In this document: in pieces, positions 1 to 10,788 of the stretch
Numbering within the stretch: the stretch's first letter is position 1
Layout of the letters: each line of letters opens with the position of its first letter
Translations under genes and position numbers: made by a program
Notes under the pieces: generated by a model
What the model was told of the DNA's origin: nothing
Seen by the model: only the letters and a program-made list of their open reading frames with translations
Database searches by the model: none
NCBI GenBank assembly: GCA_933228675.1
Contig: OW121740.1
Location: 8,002,442-8,066,441, forward strand
Origin: Stomorhina lunata
Taxonomy: Eukaryota > Arthropoda > Insecta > Diptera > Rhiniidae
DNA length: 64,000 nucleotides
Direction of reading: 5' to 3'

Positions 1-214
1 ATACATTGAGACTAAAAAACTACGCAGTTTTTTTTTCATAAAACAAAAAAAAAACTTTAAACAAAACTTTATGCGTTCTATAACAAAACGAGCGACAATC
101 AATATGTTGTTGTTTTTCATGAGACAAAAAAAATAACAACAAAAGTAAATTCCGGAACTTTTATTACCAATAATTTGTAAAAAATCATGGTACTACTTGG
201 ATGGTTGTACTTAC

Positions 215-528
215 TATTTTCTATTGTGGGATCATATGAATCGACAAACTGTCCCTCTACAAATTGTATACTCAAGGAGGATTTTCCTAAGGAAATAGCA
301 AAAGAAAAACATAAATATTACAAGAAAATTTTTCCATTTAATAACAATAACAAAATATACATAAATAAAATAAAACGCAAAAAGAATAAATGAAAAAAAA
401 CAAAAAAAATTACTAACTAATATAGTGTACAAAAAAAAGTAATAAAAGACACAAAAGAGAACGAATGAACAAAACTTACCCACACTTCTGTAGCCCATCA
501 TAGCAATATTACGTTCCTTTGGTGGCAT
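215..528 (-). CDS. Rheb: Rheb small GTPase, first two coding exons (truncated by window edge)
   Basis: Ras-family GTPase that activates TORC1 at lysosomal membranes. Exon 1 (528-480) encodes MPPKERNIAMMGYRSVG and ends in phase 1 at a GTAAGT donor. Exon 2 (286-215) follows a TTAG acceptor and restores the P-loop (GYRSVGKSS, residues 12-20), then reads IQFVEGQFVDSYDPTIEN, which includes the effector (switch I) region. It ends in phase 1 at another GTAAGT donor. No next exon is visible in bases 1-214, so the G2-G5 motifs and C-terminal prenylation box lie off the left edge. The ATG at 528 matches the family start and has an A-rich context. The 62-bp intron and intact phases argue for a functional gene. 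The match to fly Rheb is by recognition of the N-terminus. Confidence 0.93.
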
Positions 529-1582
529 TTTCCTAATTCTTTTCTATACTTTACTCTCCACAATTATTGTCTCTTAATTATAAATCAATGATATTTTCTT
601 AAAATTTTTAATTTATTTTCTAGTTGCAAGTTAAAATTGGAATTTTTCCCTAAATACCACAGCGAATTATATGAACCTCACCTAATAAGATGTCTTTTTG
701 TTAAAAAAAAAAATACTCCAAGAGTTGCCAGTCTTTCCACCAATTTTCTTATTGATTGTTAGTTGTTGAAATTAGTTATTAAATAAAAATGTTAAAACCT
801 TGTTCAAAGAGCTATAATTTGGTTAATATATATTGGTTAATTCATTATAGTTAAATTAAAATTTATATTTTATTTTAGTTGTATTCTATAATGTCTGGCA
901 ACTTTTAGCCACATATGGTCAGGCTGTGCCTGTTGTCTCTTTCTAGCTTATTGCCATAGATAGACATAAACAGTTGGACATTGAAGTAGCGTAGCCGGAT
1001 GTTTGAAATATTGAATGCGTAAAAGTAATTGATAAAAGTTAATTTCGGCGGCTTTATTAAAATAGTGCTTTTAGTACTGTTTTTGTGCCCTACATCACCA
1101 TAGAAATATTGATCTAAGACCCATCTTTTAGCTTACCGGTTAACACGAAATTACTTTATGAGTCGTTTTATCGATGTCCTTCAGTCTTGGCGGCTGGATG
1201 TTCTTTTATTGATACAAGAGTTTTTATACAAAAAGTTAATTTAGTATTTAATATAGGGGGGTTTTATAAAAAGATTTCAATAAGAATGATATGATTTCTT
1301 AAAATGTACTAATTGCTAAGGAAATTCAAATGTTTTCTATTTAAAGTGAAGTACAACTAAGTTCTGGATAAAACATCATTCAAATGGCCTCCACGATTTC
1401 TTTTGCAGGAACGAATTTTTTGAACCCAATTTTTGAGCACTTTTTCCACTAAATCAAGTCATAGCACATGATAGCACGCTCAATATTGACTTTGAAAGCT
1501 TGAAGAGAGTCTGGTTTATTGCTTCAAGTAACCCCACAAGAAGTAGTTGAAGTTTAAACTTTGATTGTTTCTAGAAAAGTAA
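529..1582. other. Rheb upstream region, no gene seen
   Basis: AT-rich DNA upstream of the Rheb start. It should hold the Rheb promoter and 5' UTR, but I could not place a specific motif. No ORF with recognisable coding content was seen on either strand. Confidence 0.5.
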
Positions 1583-2188
1583 TCAGCCTAACCACAGAAC
1601 ATTTAAAGTCGACTTTAAACCGAAAACCTCGATTTTTTTTCGAAAATTGTACCATAAAACCAATTTTAAATAAAATTTTAAAACTTCATTTTAATAACTA
1701 AAATAAACTTTTTTTCTTCTGAATGTTTTTCATTTTGTGTTGTTTTGGAAAAAAAATGTTAACTCGAAATTGGAAATTTTTTACAATTTTCAGTCATTAG
1801 AAACATTTTTAAGTTAATTTCTTTAAAACGGATTAGGATCATATTACAATTGTTGTTTTCTATTATTATTGCACAAAAATTAAATTTTATGTAAAGGTTG
1901 ATGATCACTTAAGCAGTTTTTAATCATATTACGAAAAAATTAAAAATATTAAGATATGCTTTTTTGTCTCAATATTTTGTTTTTGGAATCTTTGGAATAA
2001 AATAAAATTTTTATTATTTCTATTTATTGAAAAAAGCTTTTGTAATATTTAAATGTATTTGTTTAAAAACATTTTTAAAGTTTTATTTTAAAAATTTCTT
2101 ATGGTGCGAAAAATTACAAAAGTCGACTTTAAAATAAAATCGATTTCACATAAAATCAACTTAAAAATTTGTTCTGTGGTTAGGCTGA
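1583..2188. mobile_element. Non-autonomous DNA-element candidate with inverted ends (MITE-like)
   Basis: The left end TCAGCCTAACCACAGAAC (1583-1600) is repeated as its exact reverse complement at 2171-2188. Both ends are followed inward by a GTCGACTTT motif and A/T-rich sequence with a TCGATTT segment. The 606-bp interior has no coding potential. CAG-type ends are common among hAT elements, but no clean target duplication is visible at the flanks, so the class is uncertain. The right end forms part of the large inverted repeat at 2107-2572. Confidence 0.5.
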
Positions 2189-2572
2189 ATGATTTTTAAA
2201 ATACATTTTAAGTAAAGGAGTACTCGTGTTTTTAAGCTTTGTTTAAACACAAGGCAACAAGAAAAAAGTTTTTTTTAATGTTAGCAAAAACCTTTTGTAT
2301 AAAAATATTTTTTTCACCGAAAATTTTATATAGAAAATTTTCGGTGAAAAATTTTATATAGAAAATTTTCGGTGAAAAATTTTATATAGAAAATTTTTGG
2401 TGAAAAATTTTTTTTTTCTTGTTGCCTTGTGTTTAAACAAAGCTTAAAAACACGAGTACTCCTTTACTTAAAATGTATTTTAAAAATCATTCAGCCTAAC
2501 CACAGAACAAATTTTTAAGTTGATTTTATGTGAAATCGATTTTATTTTAAAGTCGACTTTTGTAATTTTTCG
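2107..2572. repeat. Perfect 161-bp inverted repeat with 144-bp spacer
   Basis: Bases 2107-2267 and 2412-2572 are exact reverse complements as read by eye. Landmarks in both arms are GTCGACTTT, TTCTGTGGTTAGGCTGAA, GAGTACTCGTG and AAGGCAACAAGAAAAAA. The spacer (2268-2411) already contains units of the 28-bp array that continues after 2572. The left arm carries the right end of the 1583-2188 element. As single-stranded DNA or RNA this would form a very stable hairpin. Confidence 0.85.
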
Positions 2573-3330
2573 GTGAAAAATTTTATATAGAAAATTTTCG
2601 GTGAAAAATTTTATATATTAAATTTTCGGTGAAAAAATTTATATAGAAAATTTTCAGTGAAAAATTTTATATAGAAAATTTTCGGTGCAAAATTTTATAT
2701 AGAAAATTTTCGGTGAAAAATTTTATACAGAAAATTTTCGGTGAAAAATTTTATATAGAAAATTTTCCGTGAAAAATTTTATATAGAAAATTTTCGGTAA
2801 AAAATTTTATATAGAAAATTTTCGGTGAAAAATTTTATATAGAAAATTTTCGGTGAAAAATTTTATATAGAAAATTTTCGGTAAAAATTTTATATAGAAA
2901 ATTTTCGGTGAAAAATTTTATATAGAAAATTTTCGGTGAAAAATTTTATATAGAAAATTTTCGGTGAAAAATTTTATATAGAAAATTTTCGGTGAAAAAT
3001 TTTATATAGAAAATTTTCGGTGAAAAATTTTATATAGAAAATTTTCGGTAAAAAATTTTATATAGAAAATTTTCGGTGAAAGTTTTTGTATAGAAAATTT
3101 TCGGGGAAAATTTTTGTATTGAAAATTTTCGGTGAAAATTTTTATATTGAAAATTTTCGGTGAAAATTTTTATATAGAAAATTTTCGGTGAAAAATTTTA
3201 TGGAGAAAATTTTCGGTGAAAAATTTTATGTAGAAAATTTTCGGTGAAAAATTTTATGTAGAAAATTTTTGGTGAAAAATTGTATGTAGAAAATTTTCGG
3301 TGAAAAAAAATTTTTCGGTTAAAAAATGTT
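2290..3330. repeat. 28-bp tandem array (CGGTGAAAAATT / ATATAGAAAATTTT unit)
   Basis: About 30 units of roughly 28 bp, each with CGGTGAAAAATTTT followed by ATATAGAAAATTTT, interrupted once by the right arm of the inverted repeat. Units are nearly identical from 2570 to 3060 and become more divergent towards 3330. It is AT-rich minisatellite with no coding meaning. It belongs to the same style family as the arrays near 25, 28, 48 and 52 kb. Confidence 0.9.
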
Positions 3331-3389
3331 AAGTAATAACTTCTTCTTGGTAATAACTTCTTGAAATAATCGAATTTCCAAACCTTTCT

Positions 3390-3482
3390 CTATCTCCATT
3401 GACGGTAACGGTGCTGCCATCTTCATTTTTTAAGACGTACGGACCGATGATTCCACCAGACCAAAAACCACAACAAACTTTA
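3390..3482 (-). pseudogene. Tc1/mariner-superfamily transposase fragment
   Basis: On the minus strand this short stretch reads KVCCGFWSGGIIGPYVLKNE followed by DGSTVTV. That matches the segment between the first and second catalytic aspartates of DDE_3 transposases; compare the related WCALWAGGVIGPYFFRNN in the copy at 63.3-64.0 kb. Only about 90 bp survive, so it is a relic. Confidence 0.7.
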
Positions 3483-3545
3483 TTTATTTATTTATTTCAA
3501 TAAAAAGATGCCGCAAGCCCAGGCCTATTTGGCTAGACTACCAAT
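3480..3545 (-). mobile_element. Possible LINE 3' end with AAATA-type tail
   Basis: On the minus strand a GC-richer stretch (GTCTAGCCAAATAGGCC... GGCATCTTTTTATTG) runs into a repeated AAATA/AATAA tail at 3480-3500. Non-LTR retrotransposons of flies often end this way. The body upstream is not recognisable, so the call is tentative. Confidence 0.35.
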
Positions 3546-4509
3546 ACAAAAAAAAAGACTTTTAGTAATTATAAAAAATAAAATTAATACTATTTATTAT
3601 ATACAGGGGAAAAAACTAATGTTTGCACACACTTGTAATGGACTAAATGAAAAATTAGGAAAAAATTTGTCAAGAACAGCTGTTAAAAAAGGAAATATGT
3701 AGGATTAATCAAACAAAACAAAACTATTATTAATAGCTTCTTCCAAGTTTGTTAAAAATATGTGTTGAAATGTCGACATCGTATTAGAAAATCTCCTCCT
3801 TTAGGTGAATGTAATGGTCGTTATCGTTTTCAAGTTGTTCTGAGGCAAAATCAGAAAATCAGTTCTTGCCATGATGAAATTATAAACATTACATTCTTAT
3901 TGAAAAATCCTATACTATGATTTTTGAATCATGATTCCTTTTTCATACATTTTTGGGACATTATTTTGTTGGAAACAAATATCTTTCCGCAGAACCATTT
4001 CTTCAACTTTGGGAACAAGAAATAGTCACTCTGAAGGGAACAATTTGTAGCCCAATTTATGAATTTTTATTATGGAAACTTTTTTCTTAGCCAAATGCGG
4101 TCGTCTTTTCTCAATTACTTCTTTCACCTTTGCCTTCTTTGGCGACGATTTATCGCGAGAAGCCAACTGTTTGGTCCTCGGTATGTTGTGGCCCCAAACG
4201 TCTACTTCCACACTAACAGGACTAAGTTTGGTAAAAATGTAATTTAATTTTATATTAAAGTTTTATGTTACTGGTTCCTAACCCACTGTGAATTTCATTC
4301 TATATTACACCAACGAATTCTATAATCAAAACAAAACAATTTACTAATATTGCCATATCTGCTCAAAACTCCTTTGTTGTTTTTTTTTTCCTTTGTCATA
4401 TTTTGACATTCGCATTGATTTTTATTTTCTGTGAAACAAAAAATCCAAGTTTTTTGTTAGTAAATTAAATTAGTTTCTTGGAGGATTTTCGACGTTTAAC
4501 CAGGAAAAC
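3546..4509. other. Intergenic, ND-23 promoter side
   Basis: AT-rich intergenic DNA with no recognisable gene. A lysine-rich open frame on the minus strand at 4026-4211 has no family resemblance I can name and may be transposon debris. The last about 100 bp should include the ND-23 5' UTR. Confidence 0.4.
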
Positions 4510-5632
<1,123 letters not shown>

Positions 5633-6306
5633 GTTTTTTGTTTCAGAGATTTGTACCAAAAATCTTAAGATTCCTTTAAGGATAGTAAAGAATTAGCTTA
5701 ATATAAATACAAGAAAAATTGTGTATAAATGTGTTAGCCACTTGAAAATGTTTAAATGTGGCTCTATTGCTGGAATAGAAATTTGTAATTTCTAATAAAA
5801 TTTAGAAATGTTTAAACTAAAGAAAAAAACATTCAAATTGTTATAAACGTTTTATTTTTTAGTTTAAACAGACTGAATTTTTATGAATCTTATCTATTAT
5901 TAGCGAATAAACTTTAAACGAAATATTTGCTTAATTTCTTGATAGTGAGTTCAAGTCGGGCTTAGGGTCGGGTTATTATTTTTAAAATAGTCTAAGCTTT
6001 AAAGTTCCTTTTTTATATAGGTTCTATTTCTGCAAATGAGCTATATATTATAAAAAAAAATAAAGTGCACTACTTCATAACTCTGTTCGAAAATGTGTGT
6101 TGAAAATATATTTTCAAAAAATTTTCTTTCAAATAGAAACACGAAGTAACCCTTGGGGATTCCTTTTAAAGTCAACACTTTTTTTATCCAAATACTAAAG
6201 TAAGAAATACAGTTAAACAATAATAGCAAATGCCACTTATATGTAGGTATATAATGCCCTTTTTCATGGAAGTCTTTATACTTTAATAAGCCTTGAGTCC
6301 AAAGTT
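5633..6306. other. Convergent 3' intergenic space of ND-23 and Arpc3
   Basis: Contains the 3' UTR of ND-23 (to about 5810) and of Arpc3 on the other strand. No other gene or repeat was recognised. Confidence 0.5.
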
Positions 6307-7656
6307 TTATTGGCCAGGTCCAGATAATGATTTTTCCATAAACTTCTTTTTGGCAAAACAAATCCACCACTTGTTGGGTTTACCATCCTCAGTGTTGAAT
6401 ACCTTTTCTAAGACACGGTTGCCGGTTTCATGGCGCAGTTGTAGCAAATACTGTCTCATTAAATCTGAAAAATAAATAGAAACATTTAAATTTGTAAGTC
6501 TTACATATTATTATACACAAAACGATTCTATAAAGTGAATACATATTTAGGTAATATACATTTCTGTCCCTTCTGACATTCTAAGACGAATGATCGAAAC
6601 AAATAAAGTTAAACACGATAAAGCTTAAACGAAATTTGTCCTTTATTGCTAAGTTTGGTATTGAAATCGGACGAGATTACTTCACATTTACTATTTTCCA
6701 TATAACGCTCATTTCAGTATAACCCTCAAATACCACGAAAAGTACTCAAATGTTAAACAATACCAGTTATGGTGACCAATTTTGCTGCTAACATAAATAT
6801 TATTGCTATATACCTATATAGGAAATGTCTCTATCCAATTTCATTAGATTATCTTGAAAGTTGCGAACTATACGTTGATACTGAGTTCAGTTCATTTAAA
6901 GGTGTCAGACTAATATTTCTATAAGTTACTAACATCAGCATAAACCCATTATACCATTTGCACTTATGGTAGTGAAGGGATAACAAATTGATTGTGGGTA
7001 TAACGATTCGGCACAGCCAAATATATTACTCATACTTGTTATTTTTAGTATTTACCAGAATCTTGAGCTGATTGAGGTTTGGCATAGACCGCATTTAAAG
7101 GAAAACCAGCTTCACCGGGTAAGTCAAATTTGGATATAGCTAAGCTATACATTTCTTGTTGGCCTTGATTTTTATTGGAACAGCGTTGCAGCTTCTTCAG
7201 ACATTCCGTTATATATAAAGTAATATAAATTAAAGTACGATCCACTTCAGACTGGAAATATAAAATTTGAAATATGCAATTATACCTATAAAAAACTGTT
7301 ATCATATGTTTATTTACCTTTATTTCATAGGTTCGAAAGAAAACATTTGCCTTAAAGTAGTAAAGTGACTCATCAATGATATCGTTATCATTACTCATTT
7401 GTGATGGAGCTGGTCCCCGATATTGAGTTCTTAGTGGCAATATAGCCATATTGCCTACCATTGAGGGAACCTCTTTAATGGTGGAATGATAAGCCTTTCG
7501 ATGATAAAAATTGTAAAATTAAAAGAAATTATTGTTTGTTTTTAGTTGGTAGAATGGCCTTTTTTTATCAACCCCACCCTTGGCCTTTCAATTTTCCATT
7601 ATCCAATTTGTTATAGTTTGATACTGCTTTTCTTGTATTATTTAACTTACCGGCAT
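6307..7656 (-). CDS. Arpc3A: Actin-related protein 2/3 complex subunit 3 (p21-Arc)
   Basis: Subunit of the Arp2/3 complex, which nucleates branched actin filaments. Four coding exons on the minus strand: 7656-7651 (ATGCCG only), 7494-7318, 7251-7056 and 6464-6307. All have GT-AG borders and the phases join cleanly into 178 aa, the family length. Recognisable segments are [20 protein letters not shown] at the N-terminus, [40 protein letters not shown], and a C-terminus rich in [12 protein letters not shown] ending SGPGQ. The first exon carries only two codons, so the start is easily missed; it is supported by CCGGTAAGT at the donor and the MPAYH start usual for the family. Drosophila has two Arpc3 paralogues; assignment to Arpc3A rather than Arpc3B is by general resemblance. 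Confidence 0.93.
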
Positions 7657-8077
7657 GTTATTTGCTTTATCTGTTTTTTAAATTTTGTTTATTTTATAAA
7701 ATTACTTTATTTTTCACTAGGAAAACAAATTTCTATAATAGAAATTACAAGTTTTTGTGAACTGTCAAATGTTAGTACTGCAATGACAGGGATGTTTATT
7801 GTATCGTTAAAAAGGTTGCCAGTGTTATCAATTCTGAGAATACATACATATGGGGAAGGTATTTAGAATAAGTTGAATGTACGAACGTTTTCTGACAAGA
7901 GTGAACTAAATTTAACCTGTGGTGGTATGATATACATTTTCGCTGATTGTATTTAGGTTTAATTTTCAAAATGATCGCTGCTAAAGGAATTCTGTTGATA
8001 TAAAGATAAAATTTATAAATATTGTAACTTTAATAATTGCAAATATAAATTCTTTAAATTTAGTGCAATTATAATTT
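7657..8077. other. Upstream region of Arpc3, no gene seen
   Basis: AT-rich DNA expected to hold the Arpc3 promoter. Open frames here are short and lack recognisable content. Confidence 0.4.
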
Positions 8078-8600
8078 TTTTTTATTTGACCAACACTCAG
8101 AGGATGACCCCTACGTATGCATTGCATTGTGATGGAACTAGGAAAAAAGGTTATGGGAAGGAGGAAAGAGGGAGTAGTGTTTGTGGACATTTGATTTAAA
8201 TTTTTTGATATCATAGATGAGCTGAAAGATTTCTGATGGAAGTTTATTCCACATACGGACAGTACGGCTAAAGAACGAGTTTTCTCTATAATGTGTTGTG
8301 CGATCCACTGGCCAATCGACAACAAATGGATGAAGCCTTGAGGACATACGAGTACTGCGTGCAAAAGTTCGGGTTTCGGGAACAAGGTCCCTGATTTCAT
8401 TAGAACACATACCATTGTAGTATCGATAGCACAGTGAAACACAACCCACATTGCGACGATGTTCTAGTGAGTCAATAGAGCTAGCTACCCTACTGTCACC
8501 AATAAGCACCTTCGCCCTCTCATGTACACGGTCGAGTAACTCCAAAATAGACTTTGGAGCACCGGCCCATACATGAGAGTTGTATTCCATTTTTGGCCGG
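8078..8600 (-). pseudogene. LINE retrotransposon, 3' fragment of reverse-transcriptase ORF (family A)
   Basis: A 150-aa open frame (8590-8138) reads YNSHVWAGAPKSILELLDRV, HERAKVLIGD, then CYRYYNGMCSNEIRDLVP, HPFVVDWPVDRTTHYREN, SFFSRTVRMWNKLPSEIF. This is the C-terminal part, after the reverse transcriptase domain, of a CR1/Jockey-like non-LTR retrotransposon. A short 3' UTR ends in an A-run at 8078-8090. It is 5'-truncated, as is usual for LINE insertions. A diverged second copy lies at 58,090-58,330 on the plus strand. Confidence 0.8.
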
Positions 8601-8717
8601 ATAAAGGTGGTATAAATAGACAGGAGATCAGATGGAGTGAAGTCTTACACCGTTTTAAAAAACTTAGACACTTGAATGCTTCCTTCGACTTTATTAATAA
8701 GTTAAGTCTACTTTCAC

Positions 8718-8890
8718 ACCAGTTAGGTTTGGCTTATCAGTTCTTGAGTTTGTATAAGAAAAAGCTGACAGAATTGAAATTGAGGTAAACCTGACCTATT
8801 ATCAAGTTTATGAAAATTTTGTATGCAATTTGAGGAAAATAAAACGAAAACCGCTGTGTGTAAATAGTGATAAATTGTTTTTACTAGTGT
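8718..8890 (+). repeat. Dispersed repeat B, copy 1
   Basis: The segment with GGTTTGGCTTATCAGTTCTTG, AAAAAGCTGACAGAATTGAAA and AACCTGACC recurs in diverged form at 10,122-10,290. Both copies continue with ATGAAAATTTT / ACGAAAATTTT and AAGTGATAAA-type sequence. The family is unknown, and no coding content was seen. Confidence 0.75.
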
Positions 8891-8947
8891 CGTAATTGAA
8901 CATAACAAAATAAAAAAAATTAAGAAATAATTTTGGATTTTCTAGAT

Positions 8948-9092
8948 CAGGTCAACGGAAATGGCGGTGGATAATCCACACACAAGACCAAATAAGCGGC
9001 CGTCGTGTTGGTGCACCTGCTAGAACGTGGAGAAGGTCAATTGATGCGTAGTTACAAGCAGAAAACTATTCATGGAATGATGTATGTTGACC
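8948..9092 (+). pseudogene. RTE-type LINE C-terminal fragment
   Basis: One frame reads QRKWRWIIHTQDQISGRRVG, then APARTWRRSIDA, a stop, and LQAENYSWNDV. The WRW(I)xHT...GRR.G.PARTWRRSIxAxLQ..xxSWxDV pattern is typical of the C-terminal tail of RTE-clade ORFs. An in-frame TAG and the loss of everything upstream show it is dead. Confidence 0.65.
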
Positions 9093-9500
9093 AGGTTTAT
9101 TTAAGGATTACTAGGATTTTTCGTAGAATTTACTCTAACAGTGTTTATTTGAGGTATAAATTAATGTATGCTTTATTAATGCCTTACGTTTTTTGTGGAT
9201 TAGAGGTATTTTCATGTTGTCTTGGTTGTATTTCAGTTAGAGTTAATAATTGTTCGTTATGTCTATAAGGTCCATAGAAGAAATCATATATTTGAGTATG
9301 TAAAGATGTTTCTTGGTTACTTATAGAGACTTATTGTTCCATAGGGTTCTCAGGTGTGGAGAGTCCTGTTCTTTATTCAATTTTACGCATTCCACCAGCT
9401 CCATTGAACGTTATTTTATAGTTAGAGAGCTCGTTGTTGGAATTATTTACCCACAGAATTTCGTTTATTTTAGTAATCAAATAAAGCATTTCGTCTGAAT
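9093..9500 (+). pseudogene. Decayed LINE reverse-transcriptase C-terminal fragment (family C)
   Basis: Pieces in shifting frames read LRYKLMYALLMPYVFCGLEV, then RRNHIFEYVKMFLG, and later IPPAPLNVIL and IIYPQNFVYFSNQIKHF. The MPYxxxGLEVF...HxxxYVKxFLG...SxxxxxxxIxxPxxxxxFxxSF layout fits the segment after the YADD box in Jockey-like LINEs. Several frameshifts and stops make it a pseudogene. It abuts the RTE fragment. Confidence 0.55.
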
Positions 9501-9719
9501 TTGTATGTGCACAAACAAATTCGATTCTTCCAAATTCAAAATTTTATAACTCATTTTGTTTAGTTTATCTTATTCCTTTTATAATTATTTATTTAATCAT
9601 ATCAACTTATGTAATATTAAATTACATATATCAGATACATTATTCTTTACCATTTTTTGGGACTTTTAATGTTATTTTTTTTTATTTACTATTTTACTTC
9701 GGCTGGGGAGCCAATTTGT

Positions 9720-9838
9720 AAAGCATTTAATTTGTAAAAACAAAAACTCTTTTTATTTTGAATTATATATTTTTTGTGTACATTCTTTATATTTAGAAAT
9801 TAGCTGTAATATAAGTATTTGGCCTTATAGCTCATTCA
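9720..9838 (+). repeat. Dispersed repeat D, copy 1
   Basis: TTGAATTATATA, TTTTTTGTGTACATTC, ATATTTAGAAATTAGCTG and GTATTTGGCCTTA recur with small changes at 10,345-10,445. With repeat B this gives two interleaved repeat pairs around Sas-4's upstream flank, suggesting a diverged local duplication or two copies of a compound element. Confidence 0.7.
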
Positions 9839-10121
9839 CATTAAGCTCGAAAACTTAATAAAGTAGTTTACGGCTTAAAACAATATTGAAAACTTAAGTT
9901 TTCACATACAAAATGAAAACTCCTTGTATGTAGGTTTCCACCAAAAACTCATTTGAAAACGTTTTAAATACCGATACAACATTGAGTTCTTCCTATTTTT
10001 ACAACTCTAATGTAGAAAAATAAGAAAATAACAAAAATAAATGTCAGTTTAAATAAAAAAAAAATATAAAAACAAACATTTTATTTTTGAAAAATTTTAA
10101 CAATAAGTCTTCTTTTACATT

Positions 10122-10445
10122 AGTCAGGTTTGGCTTATCAAGTCTTGAATTTATATGAGAAAAAACTGACAGAATTAAAATTGATACAAACCTGACCGTA
10201 CTATCATGTTTACGAAAATTTTGAAAATTTGTATGAAATTTAAGGAAAATAAAATGAAAAGTGATAAAGAAAATATTCGTGTGTAAACGTGAATGCAGAA
10301 ATTGTGTAAAAGTGAATGCAGAAATTTAAAGAAAAACTGATAAAAAAAAAAAAACTTTTTTTATTTTTAATTATATATCTTTTTTTGTGTATATTCTTGA
10401 TATTTAGAAATTGGCTATAATAGAAGTATTTGGCCTTAATGGCTT
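10122..10445 (+). repeat. Second copies of dispersed repeats B and D
   Basis: 10,122-10,290 matches repeat B (8,718-8,890) and 10,345-10,445 matches repeat D (9,720-9,838), both in the same orientation and order. Between the originals lie the LINE fragments, absent from this copy. No gene is present. Confidence 0.7.
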
Positions 10446-10737
10446 TTTATATTATTGGAAAGAAAGAAATAAAATATTTCACATTATTCAATATTTTTTC
10501 TTTAACAAATATTTTTAGCACTGGCAACACTTTTATGCTCAAATTGAGAAATTGAGCAGTCTTTGCTTTTTCTGACAAATTATTGACAAGTAAACAAACA
10601 AATTTTCTCAAAGAACGAAAACAGCGCAAAATTTTAAATTTTCTTTTTATTTTAATAGAAAAAAAACTTTACCAATACAATAATTCTATGCAGAAAATTT
10701 GCAATAACTAAAAAATTACTTTCATTAATAAATTTAA

Positions 10738-10788
10738 ATGTTAAATAATGTTACAAACAGGCTCAGCAACAACGAAAGCATTGATTAA
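10738..10788 (+). promoter_or_regulatory. Overlapping upstream ORF at Sas-4
   Basis: ATG at 10,738, ten bases before the Sas-4 start and in another frame, reads 16 codons to TAA at 10,786-10,788. If it is within the transcript leader it would reduce initiation at the main start. The transcript 5' end is not known from sequence. Confidence 0.4.

Noticed and set aside
187..393. Plus-strand 68-aa open frame with a hydrophobic start
   Set aside because: It lies antisense to Rheb exon 2, whose sequence and splice sites explain the stretch.
3508..3702. 64-aa open frame MPQAQAYLARLPIQ...
   Set aside because: It begins in what looks like the 3' end of a LINE read on the wrong strand.
7546..7866. 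Plus-strand 106-aa open frame
   Set aside because: It runs antisense to the first Arpc3 exon and intron and shows no recognisable family; composition is that of AT-rich noncoding DNA.
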